Origin: Taeniopygia guttata | Taxonomy: Eukaryota > Chordata > Aves > Passeriformes > Estrildidae | Length of the DNA: 64,000 bases | NCBI RefSeq assembly: GCF_048771995.1 | Contig: NC_133025.1 | Coordinates: 7,378,001-7,442,000, forward strand | Reading direction: 5' to 3' | Shown: positions 49,679 through 59,438 of the stretch, piece after piece | Numbering within the stretch: the first letter of the stretch is position 1 | Layout of the letters: the number at the start of each line of letters is the position of its first letter | The notes under the pieces: model-generated | What the model saw: only the letters and a program-made list of their open reading frames with translations | What the model was told of the DNA's origin: nothing | Database searches by the model: none | Translations under genes and position numbers: made by a program

Positions 49679-51076
49679 CTGAAAGAGCAACACACAGATT
49701 ATGTTTCTGCAGCTGGACTCCACTTGGACCATAATGCTGCTTCCACACCCCACACAACCAGCACCAACTCCCACAGGGAATGAGCCTGATCTTCCACATG
49801 GCAAATCCACAATTTCAGACATTCACCGACCTTTACTTTCCTGCACACAGGGTAAAACCAGATAGCTTTAAAATAACTTCTCCAGTTAAAAACAGTACCT
49901 AAACTCCTTATCAGGAGAATTTGCAATCTACTGATTTTTTTTTTCAAACACAAAACGAGGCTATTACTTTTTAATCATTTCTAAATTCTTCACATCTGAT
50001 ATTTTTGTCCAGTATTTGTTCCACTGTTAATTTAATAATTCTGCTATTATAGAACTGAAAGCTAGTCAGGACTGACAAATATTTTTCTAGTGTCCTATTA
50101 GTCACAGCTGCCCTATTTATAGACTGCCAACTTGCAAAGTTTTATTTTCCTTCCATGCATATAACTAAAAGTGAAACTTGCACTTTTTCTTCAGCATTTG
50201 AACAGAAAGAGCAACAGAAAATTACAGCAAGCAATCACCTGTACAAAAAGCAACTGAGAGAATAAGTAATCCAGGATAAGCCATATACATTGAAGCCACA
50301 GAATTAGGGCAATATAAAGTGCCTCTGATAATTCAATTTCATTATAAAAGTACTGCAATGAAACACAAAGTGTCTAAAAAATTCTATGTAAACCACCAGC
50401 AGTAATTCAGAAATAAAACAAAGCCAAACCCCACAAAAACGTTTTATCCAAATACAAAGAGATGTAACCTTTGCTGCTGCAGAAGTGAAATGAAATCACA
50501 TCTAAAATATCCAGAAGCTTTACAAAGATTTCATCAGTTTTAAGCCTGCTTTTCTCGACTTTGGCAGAGATTTGTAAAAAGAAAAGAGAATCTATTTCTC
50601 CTTTAACTGCTCAGTCCTTTTTCTGTGTTTACTCATATGTCAACAACCACAAAAAATTACTTTTATTTTGAAGCCAAAATGTTGTTAAAAATATCTGGCT
50701 ACAGCTTTAGAAAAAAGAAATCACAACTACATTACAAATTTTCCATGTAGTAGGCCATGTAAGTGGAATTTGCAACCTGGATTTCAAACTCCCTGTATAA
50801 TGTTAACATTATTGCATCAGCAGGAGATTATTTAATTTTTAATCAGAAAACATGCTCTTCAGTATTGAAGATCCCCAAGAGAAGTGTTATCCTAGATAAA
50901 ACTACTGCCAGTCCTTCTAAAAAACTACTTCTCACCTCTCGAGCTTGTTGAAGATTTGGCACATCTTTAAGCACACAGAGTGACTGATTCCTCAAATGAA
51001 GTGATATTACCCTTCTGAACATGTAAAAATTTTCAGATACCACTGACATTTTAAATCACAGGGTTCTCAAACTTAC
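49679..51076 (-). other. DMTF1: DMTF1 intron between 5' candidate exon and start exon
   Basis: This non-coding sequence lies upstream of the DMTF1 start codon exon. No repeat family or gene was recognised, and the short open frames lack splice support. Confidence 0.5.
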
Positions 51077-51150
51077 TTTCACATCTATCATCAACAGTTC
51101 CTTGCCACATGCAAGTGTAGGAGGGAGTGACTTCCTTGGGATTCATCGGC
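51077..51150 (-). other. DMTF1: Candidate DMTF1 5' exon with in-frame upstream ATG
   Basis: On the minus strand a donor gtaagt follows position 51077. Upstream of it an ATG at 51146-51144 opens a frame of 23 codons plus one base (MNPKEVTPSYTCMWQGTVDD, then RCE). Spliced to the acceptor at 49679 this reads Ser-Leu-Ser into the normal DMTF1 start, adding 26 residues. A possible acceptor (ctcag) lies a few bases before the ATG, but its pyrimidine tract is poor, so this could instead be an alternative first exon or a non-coding leader exon. Confidence 0.45.
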
Positions 51151-51779
51151 TGCTGAGTTTTACAGCCTGGGCTCTATCCTTCACTAGAAGCTGCTGTTTG
51201 CAGCACGGTTGTAATACTGATTTTAAGAACCCAATGAGGCATCCTTAATGCCAAAACATGAAGGAAGACATCCAATGTCTTACAGCTAAATTAGCAGACT
51301 GTAACTTTTTCAACACACTTTTAAGTTATTAATTTAGCTTTTGGGGAGTGAATAAACTTGGCCAAAATAAACAGATTCCCTTTTTCATGTTCATATGTAC
51401 TTTCTAAGTAAGTTTTACTACAGGGATTGCTGTAGTAAAAATCCTTAAAGTTACTGGAAAGGAGGTGGAGGATTCTTCCTTAATTTATGTCAACTAGTTG
51501 TCACAACATTTATTTTTCTACAGTCAGTTGAAAACATCAATTTTTCACCATTTTAGAGGCCTGAAAGATATGAGATTTATAAGACACATTACAACAGTCA
51601 TTTACTTCATCTACAGCTGTTCTAAAAGCCGTGAAAACTAAAGCACCATCCACAGCAGAAGACAGAGCAGACTATTCCTTCTTTTTTATTTGAAGACTGA
51701 TAAAAATTGAGTACAGGCACAGCAAAGCTGTGTCATTGTTTCAGCAGTTACTCAGGACTTGATGAAAATCAATCTGTAT

Positions 51780-51849
51780 ATTAATTGCTCTGTGTTTTTT
51801 ATTAGGTAGCCAATCTGGATTGGCTACCTAATAAAAAACAGCAATTAAT
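51780..51849. repeat. Near-perfect inverted repeat (hairpin)
   Basis: The arms 51780-51815 and 51818-51849 are reverse complements with a two-base loop (tg at 51816-51817). The left arm has about four extra bases near 51790. The core attaggtagccaatc pairs perfectly with gattggctacctaat, and the pairing continues through a T6/A6 tract to ttaattgc / gcaattaa. Confidence 0.92.
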
Positions 51850-54800
51850 CCCTTTACATTCCCTGCCTTGCTGGTTTGCAAGTTAGGAGAGAACAGGACA
51901 CAGCATAAAAGGGATCCATCCATCCAAATATGCCATTCCCAGAGATAGGGAGGAAGCTACACCCAGGCTCAGCAGCTGCTACCTTGGCACTTCCATCCAG
52001 AGCTGTATCAGGATTTACCAGACAGTGGCTGAGGCAGCACATCTGAGAGCACCACTGACTCCTCTGATCAAGTCACATCTACAGCCCTCAGCTCGAGCTC
52101 CCCCGAATTGCAGAGCATCCAGCACCAGGAACTGCACTTGGTTCAAGGACCTGTGACTTCCCAAGAAACATTCCTCAGTGTAATTCCTGGATAAAAGATG
52201 GGTTTATACCTCCTTGCTGATTTCCCAAAAATGGTTTATGTCACCTTTAAGTGCAGGCTCTCCCAAAAATAATGCTGCTCTGTGTAAGATACTCATGATT
52301 TAGCGTATCCTAAGTACTTTTTCTGAGTAAAGGTAATAACCTTGACCAACCCTTGATAAAAACTTAAAAAGAGCCACCTCCTTAATTCCCATCAACTTTA
52401 AGGCATAAAGCCTTGGACCACAACTGAACACTGAGTAGAAAGAACATGAGGAACGAAGTCAAAGTCAAATGCACATTTTGGACACTACTTTTTATTGATG
52501 AGACCATATGAATACAAAAAAAACTGAAAGAAAAACCAACCAATCAGGTTCTTTCAAGCTACATTTATCCCAGGACAGGGGCACCAACCCACTAATACAT
52601 GAATGAGTGATTAAAATCAGGAATAAGTGAGGTGGTTCTTTTGAGTGAATAGGAAACAATCCTCAGATCTTACAAACCTCATTGTTTCACACCTTAATAA
52701 TGATGTAGCTACGAGGTACTTTGAGCCAACACCCTTTGATACCTTCTCCTGAGCCTGGCTGCAGGGACACTGTGCCTGCAGGATGCCCTGGATCCATCAC
52801 AGCCCAGAAGCCAGAGCTGTGCTAAACAATGCCAGACCACAGCAGAGGCTTCAGGATGTGCCATGTGAATTCTGCTCATTACATACAGCTGCACATCCAC
52901 ACATCTGCTCTTGCAAAAGCTGAATGCAAAGTAAATGACAGCCATGGTTTATTAATTAGTGACAATCAGGACCCGAGTATTCCCATCACCTCCAAAATAT
53001 CATCTTCTTTTCACAAGTTCACTAGGTGTGCTTTTGAAAATGCAAACAAGTTTTATTTTAAACAAAAGGCTTACTGGAATTTTAAATTAACAACCCAAGG
53101 TTTTTCTTTAATCCTTGATTCAGACACATTCTTTACAGAGGTGCCAATCCATCACTAATATGTCATGTTCTGAAGGAAGGTGTTAGCTTTTGGGGAAGAG
53201 AACAGTGTTGGAGAGACATGCACCGAAAGTGTGGGTGCCATAATCCATAATGAAATTGTGACATAAGATTTTGATAGCCAAACCAAATTTTATTTCTGTA
53301 TCTTTTATTTTAAAGCAAGCAAGCAGCACTGGGTAGCTGGGGAGTCACTGCTCCACTAACAGCACACACCACTTACAAGTTCAGCAAAGTATATCTCCTG
53401 TTTTTAAGCCTACAGAGCATTTTCCAGTGTGCTTGTGTTAGTCTGAATCAGCAAATATCAATAAGCTGGGTTCAGCAATTTCATAATCTTTCCAGGTGGT
53501 TGTTGGCTTCCTGTCCTGCTCGTGGTCCTCTGGAGGGAGGCCCTTCACCAGTGCCTGCTAAATAATTTTAGTCTGGTACAAGTGCATCAAGCTTTTTATT
53601 ACACATAAGCCTTTAGTCACTTTGCTGCAATATCCCTTAGCCTTACCACAGCTTTTTCTTTTATTCTAAGCATCAGTCATTTTTGCCACCTCATCTCTTG
53701 ACTCTACTATACTTCTATTTTCTTTTTCGATGTTTTATTTGGCTATTTTGTCAAAAAATTTCAAAACTGTTCTTTGTAGTTATCCCAGGGAACATGTCCA
53801 CTTTTGACACAGCAGATACAGGCATTTGCTGATTCCATTGCCAGTTGACATGAATCACAAAAACATTTTTCACAATACCAGCTTAGAAATCAATATCAAT
53901 TCAATAACCATTTTTTGCCTTATTGGATTTCTGTGTGTATTTACCAAACTCAACACTTTTTAGTGCAGTATTACAATTTCAAACAAGTTTCAACATGCAG
54001 CCAAAGAGGTGGGAAAATACTTTGTCTACAAGACTCATTTAATACAGTGAAATGAGTTTTCCACTAAAGCCACATAATAGCCACATTATTTATCTGGGAA
54101 GCATGCAGCAGAGTTATGGCAGGAAAAAACCTCACAATGCTGATTTTACACCAAGAAACAGAGTAAGGCAGATGGGCTCAATTATTCTGTGGGCTGAAAA
54201 AATTAAGTACATCTAAGAAATAGTACGTTTACTCCTGCAGATAGAATTCTGTCATTGCCCCGAGTTATTAACTGAATATTATGTCTAGTCTTCAGTGGAC
54301 TGTTGTAATTTTTAAAACTTCTATAGGGAGTTGAATTAAAGGCAGCATTCTCTGCATTGGGCAATAAATATGTTTCACTAAATCTTGTAAAAAGCAAAAA
54401 TTGAAGATTATTAAGGGAGGTTTCCTGTTACAGAGGCATTTAACTGGAACAATGCCAAGGAACAAATTGGGATTTTGAGGCATTTGTTCAAGAGTAACAC
54501 TAAGGAAATTACAGGACCTCATATTTTAGGATGCCTGAGTGTTTAGTGTATTTCACACCAAGTAAGTACTTCCAGTACATTATCAGGATCTTTTATTATT
54601 CAACTAGTGCCACTGTTGTTATGCTAATATTCAACAAAATTCCCTCAAATTTACTTCAGACCAATCGAGCTCTGCTCAAGATTTAAAATTCCACCACACA
54701 GAAATTTTCTCTAACAGCTGCCAACAATGGATACAAAAAGGAACCAAACTGGGCAGAAACCAATCACAAGGATCCAGGGACCAGAGTCTGGGACATCCAA

Positions 54801-55847
54801 GGATTTGTATCAGAAAGAGATTACAGTCCTGTAGATACAGTTGCATCCTGCTCATCAGTGGTATTTAGAGAAGTGGGCCACCAATGAAGCAGAATATATG
54901 GGAGACACAATGGGACGAAGTGTTCTCATTTGCATTGATCCAAATTTGGCAGAACTCCATGAGTTTTAGCTTGTCCACTGAAAGTTTAATAAAAAGCACT
55001 GAGCATGCTTTAAATGTCACACAGGGGAAAAAACAACACAAAACAAAATAAAACCTATGTCCTAGCTCTTTCAAATGAAATAAACATAGAAAGTTTCAAG
55101 TTTTCTTTTTCAGGTATTGGCCCTTGGGCACAAGGTTATGGCAATGGATAGAAATCTTCCTAAGTATATGTACTAAAATTCTTTTCCCTTCATGTAAATC
55201 CAGTTCCGTGCTAAGCATTTCAGTAACTTCTTCACCTTTAAAAACAAAGGGTAGAATTTCAGCATGCAAGAAAAATAAGAAAAATTATCCTAACTGTAAG
55301 ACTGATAAGCAAAGAGAAGTCTTTCTTGCTTTCTGATGGACAGAAATGATGCTCAAAAAAGAACATGCAAAACACAGTAGAGAGATCTTTGTCTCTTATA
55401 TAGCCATTTTTTATAATTTTGTGTGGTTTAGACAAAAATCAGTAGTTCTAGGCATTCTCTTTAAGGAGTTACAATTAATGTTCAATCATTTCAGTAAGTC
55501 ATGAAACATCATGAAGTTGATTATTATAATAATGTGAAATGATGCAAATGAAAACCAGAATGAGATGTGTCCATCTCAATGCAGAACCTGCATGTCCTGG
55601 TTTTGCAAAGGAATTCCAACTAAATGTCAAGAGGCCAACTTCCATCTGTAGCCAGAGCAGCGCTAGCAAACAAAAAGCATTTTCTGGATTACTTCAACTA
55701 ACAATGGCCAGGTGGGGCTGAACAGTGTAACTCTTTGTGAATGAATACATACAAATACTACCCGTCACCTGAAGATGTAGCCGATACAAGTGTAATACAC
55801 TTCACCACGCCCAAGGCCAAGAACACAACAAAGAATAAAGAAACGGC

Positions 55848-55878
55848 AAAAAAAAAAAAAAAAAAAGGGGGGGGGGGG
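55848..55878. repeat. A19-G12 homopolymer junction
   Basis: Nineteen A are followed directly by twelve G. Such tracts are length-unstable and error-prone in sequencing, so the exact counts should not be trusted. Confidence 0.9.
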
Positions 55879-56045
55879 AATAGTCTTTTCCAACGGGAAT
55901 CCTTTATTTTGGCAAAACAGAGCATTGCTGTAGTGAAGATGCTGGTACCGCCCCAAGATGAAACCCCTGATCTTGGCAGAGTCGAACACTTCAGGCTCCA
56001 CTTGCCCTAAGTAACCTCAAATTACAACTCTCGAAGCTCGCCGCG

Positions 56046-56071
56046 AAAAAAAAAAAAAAAAAAAAAAAAAA
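56046..56071. repeat. A26 homopolymer
   Basis: A run of about 26 A is followed by an (AGAA)n-like short tract, in a CpG-containing segment just outside the DMTF1 island. Confidence 0.9.
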
Positions 56072-56389
56072 GAAAGAAAGAAAACAGATAAAATCCACAA
56101 GCTCAGGATACCCCAAGCGCAGACCCAGCGAGAGGAAATGGAGACATTCAAATGCAATCTTGCAGGTGGGCCTCTTATTAGAGACATCCAGGTATGGGGG
56201 AGGGAGTTAAAACCAGAAAAAAACAGCAATAATTAAAACAATAATACAACATAACAAACAAAACAAACGCGCTGGCCGGCCTCCCCTTGCCCTGTCCTTT
56301 CAGGGGATCGGGGTTTGGTAATTTGCAGGGCCGGTCCGTCTGTCCGCCTCTCAATTCCGCTCCCCGGGCAGGCGGGGAGCCGCGGCCCA

Positions 56390-56556
56390 GAGAGCGGCTC
56401 TCTCCCAGGAGAGCGGCCGGCAGCGGCCCTGCCCCTGCCCGGCACTGCCCCCGGGGCGGCGGCTCCGGGCCAGGGAGAGCGGCTCTCTCCCAGGAGAGCG
56501 GCCGGCAGCGGCCCTGCCCCTGCCCGGCACTGCCCCCGGGGCGGCGGCTCCGGGCC
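56390..56556. repeat. Exact 82-bp tandem duplication
   Basis: Positions 56390-56471 and 56475-56556 are identical over 82 bases (starting gagagcggctctctcccagg and ending ggcggcggctccgggcc), separated by three bases. Identity implies a recent duplication or a polymorphic repeat within the DMTF1 CpG island. Confidence 0.93.
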
Positions 56557-57040
56557 CGCCTCAGCGCCGCTGCCCCGCGGCCGCCAGCGCCGCCATTTGG
56601 CCCCGGGAGCCGCCGCCATTTTCCCGTGCCCTCGGCGGGCGGCGGCGCGGGACGGCCCCGCCGCGGGCTCCGCTGCCCGCCCGGCCCTGCCCTGCCCTGC
56701 CCTGCCCGCCCGGCCGGCGGCCCGGCCCCAGCGCGCCGAGCCGCGGGGCCGCACACGGCCGCTCCCCGCCCCGTCCCCTCCCCTCCGCCCGCGGCCGCCG
56801 CCGCCGCTGCCCGGAGCTCCCGGCCCTGCGATCCCGCAGGGCCCCGCGCACTTACTTCCTGTTTTGGGTCCGGGCACTTGAGAAACCAGGATGGAGACTC
56901 CCAAGTACCAGGATGGAGGCGCCGGGCGGCGGCGGGCGGCGAGCGGGGGAGGCGGAGGCGGCGGCGGGGCGAGGCGCTGCGAGCCCGCCGGAAGGGCCCG
57001 CGCGTCCGCCCGCCCGGCGCTTCCGCCTGCCCGCCCGGCG

Positions 57041-57378
57041 CCACAGAGCGCACGGAGCGGGGCCCGAGCACCACAGAGCGCACGGAGCGGGGCCCGGAGC
57101 GCCACAGAGCGCAGGGAACGGGGCCCGGAGCGCCACAGAGCGCACGGAGCGGGGCCCGGAGCGCCACAGAGCTCACGGAGCGGGGCCCGGAGCGCCACAA
57201 AGCTCACGGAGCGGGGCCCGGAGCGCCACAAAACGCACGGAGCGGGGCCCGGAGCGCCACAGAGCGCACGGAGCGGGGCCCGGAGCGCCACAAATCGCAG
57301 GGAGCGGGGCCCGGAGCGCCACAGAGCGCACGGAGCGGGGCCGGGAACGCCGGCGGCGCCACAAAGCGCCCGGAGCCT
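57041..57378. repeat. 31-bp GC-rich minisatellite, about ten units
   Basis: Units start at 57041, 57071, 57102, 57133, 57164, 57195, 57226, 57257, 57288 and 57319, with a partial copy at 57359. The unit is ccacagagcgcacggagcgg followed by ggcccggagcg. Differences between copies are few (gctcac, aaacgc, aatcgc and agggaa variants). Because 31 is not a multiple of three, each frame cycles through the same peptides, which explains the long false open frames on both strands. Confidence 0.96.
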
Positions 57379-57426
57379 CCCCCGCCTCGCTGAGGGGCCC
57401 CGCGGACGGAGCCCATGAACGCCCAC

Positions 57427-57570
57427 GCGGAGTCGATTAGGCTGGGAAATACCTCTGAGACCATCGAGCCCAACCTGCAACCGAATAGCCCCCCCCATCA
57501 ACCAGAATATGGCCCGCAGTGCCGCATCCAGACCTCTCTTAAACACCTACAGCCCATTCCAGCGTTTAAT
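57427..57570 (-). mobile_element. CR1 LINE 3' end fragment, reverse
   Basis: This reverse-oriented CR1 end has ttaggctgggaaatacctct, gagaccatcgagcccaacctg, a catcaaccagaatatggcc block and ctcttaaacacctacagcc. It lies directly outside the minisatellite and back to back with the forward copy that follows. Confidence 0.88.
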
Positions 57571-57599
57571 CAGTGGAAGTCAATGTCTAATCAATGGCC

Positions 57600-58012
57600 A
57601 CACTTATGATGAGGGCTCTGGAGCATCTCTCATATGAGGAGAGACTGTTCAATGTGGGTCTTTTTAATCTGGAGAGGACTGGAAGGGAATCTCAATGCAG
57701 ATAAATACCTCAAAGGTGGGTGCCAAGAGGATGGTGCCAGACATTTTTTAGTGGTGCCCAGAACAGTGGTCATAAACTAAAACACAAAAAGTTTCACCTC
57801 AACATGAGGAACAACTTGTTTACATGGAGTGTAGCAGAGCACTGGAAGAGGCTGCTCAGGGAAGGAGAGGAATCTTCTTCTTTGGAGACATTCCAAACCC
57901 ACCTGGATGCATTGCTGTGTAAGCTGCTCTGGGTGACCCTGCCTTGGTAGGGGTGTTGGGCTGGATGGTCTCCAGAGGTTCCTTAGAATCCTAATCATTC
58001 TGTGACTCTGTG
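57600..58012 (+). mobile_element. CR1 LINE 3' region fragment
   Basis: This forward CR1 fragment has gagggctctggagcatctct, a gaggagagactgttcaatgt block, caacatgaggaacaacttg, tggaagaggctgctcaggga, ttgggctggatggtctccag and terminal cattctgtgactctgtgg. At about 410 bases it is the longest copy here and includes the end of the second open reading frame region plus the 3' untranslated end. Confidence 0.94.
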
Positions 58013-58794
58013 GTCACCTTTTTGTTTCCCTCCTGCCCAACAACCTCACAAAACCAAGGCATATTAATAAAAAATTATCCATAAAGCCAAGGATAAACAA
58101 GCATGCAGTGGTGCCCAGCTTTTGGTGCTTGCTGCCCTGTGGAATGGGTGCCTGTGGGTGCTCTGATCCTTGGCAAACGAGCTGAGTCCCTCACAGATAA
58201 ATGGCTCATAAGGGCAAGAGGGCACATGGCATCCCCTGCCTGCAATTTTTGTCTTAAAAAACTCATTGCACTTCTACCACAAAGCCCCTTTTTGCCTACT
58301 TCCCTTATGTGTGACCCCCAGCTGTGTCTTCCCTAAACCTTGGGAGCTTTAAAAAGCGTCCTCATGGGAAGACAGGGCATCTTAGGGGAGGAGACATTGC
58401 ACATAAAAATGGTGGTAAATGATGGAGATGAAATGTGTAGCTGAGACAAAAAGGTAATGAGCTGAAAGCCGGATCTATAGCACCTGTTTTGTCAAAGCAC
58501 ACTTACATTAACTCTGGTCTATGTGTACTTGGTATTTCTGGATATCAAAACTCAGGAATCTTGAGTACCACACCCAGTAGTTGATTTCCACTGAAAAATT
58601 TAAGTGCCTGGTACCCTTAGGCACTAACTGGCCAAAGCAGAGACACAGTTTGCTATTCTAGGGTTGCATGCAGCTGTTGGACTCACCATCCATAACCTCT
58701 TGCAGCTTTTGGGGTTTTTTCCCCCAGTTTTTGCAGCAAATAAAGCATGAACATTTGCCTTTCTTGAAGCACCTGTCTTATTGTGGTGGTGGTG

Positions 58795-58856
58795 TGGGGT
58801 TTTTTGTTTGTTTGTTTGTTTTGGGTTTTATTTGTTTGTTTGTTTGGTTTGGTTTC
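58795..58856. repeat. (GTTT)n-rich simple repeat
   Basis: A degenerate gtttgtttgttt tract is interrupted by gggtttta. The open frames rich in Phe, Val and Cys (or Lys, Asn and Thr in reverse) across it are artefacts. Confidence 0.85.
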
Positions 58857-59390
58857 AAGGCAGCTACAGGCTTGCTTTGAAAATAACAGGATACCACTTC
58901 CTTGAGCTATACCAAAATGCTTCATCAGGGGGCTGTGTTCAGACTGCAGAAAACTATACTGAAATTCCATATAAGCCTTAACCATGTGGAAATTTCTAAA
59001 AAGACCTTGTGCAGTAAGCAGCAAACATGAAGAGGACTCCTTCCATAAATTAGTTTCCCCATATGTCATCCCTTCAGTTATGAGCCTTTCCCATGCTAGA
59101 TATAAAGCCTTTCTCTTTACTATATTTTTATCTTACTTATCTGGATGTACCATGTAGAAAACATTATTTTAACTGCAGAATCTGTACCTCCTTTTAACAC
59201 AGTGGTGTTGTTCTGGGATGTATCATAGCGATATATAAAGATGATAAGCTGTGAAGTGGCAGCATGTTGAGGACTGGGCCACTGGGAATTTTATGCCACC
59301 ATTTTAATCACAGATCTGTAAGACTTTGTGCAGAGTTTGGGATGATGACCTCTGTTTGGGCCCCTGTTTATGCAATATAAAGAATCTAAT

Positions 59391-59438
59391 TTTAGTAATC
59401 TATGTTATTCCCTGTTTAGTAATCTATGTTATTCCCTT
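59391..59438 (+). repeat. 24-bp tandem duplication
   Basis: The unit tttagtaatctatgttattc plus cctg/cctt occurs twice in direct tandem (59391-59414 and 59415-59438) with a single difference at the last base. Confidence 0.9.

Larger units (their letters stand above)
51151..56856 (-). other. DMTF1: DMTF1 5' intron content
   Basis: This upstream intron holds a near-perfect hairpin (51780-51849), short unrecognised open frames and two long homopolymer tracts near its 5' end (55848-55878 and 56046-56071). It then enters the CpG island. No coding exon was recognised. Confidence 0.5.
56280..57420. promoter_or_regulatory. DMTF1: CpG island promoter of DMTF1
   Basis: This block of more than 1 kb is very GC- and CpG-rich at the 5' side of DMTF1. 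The minus strand has a strong donor (gtaagt at 56855-56850), so a non-coding first exon probably ends at 56856. Its start would lie roughly within 56880-57050. An ETS-like core (acttcctg on the plus strand) sits at the donor. Two YY1-like gccgccatt motifs occur at about 56589-56600 and 56609-56623. Long open frames across the island arise from composition and tandem repeats. Confidence 0.75.

Noticed and set aside
56178-57546. Long open frames on both strands across the GC island (up to about 437 codons, Arg/Ala/Pro/Gly-rich)
   Set aside because: They follow from high GC and from the 31-bp tandem array, whose length makes all frames cycle through similar peptides. No homology, no single preferred frame, and the segment is the DMTF1 promoter.
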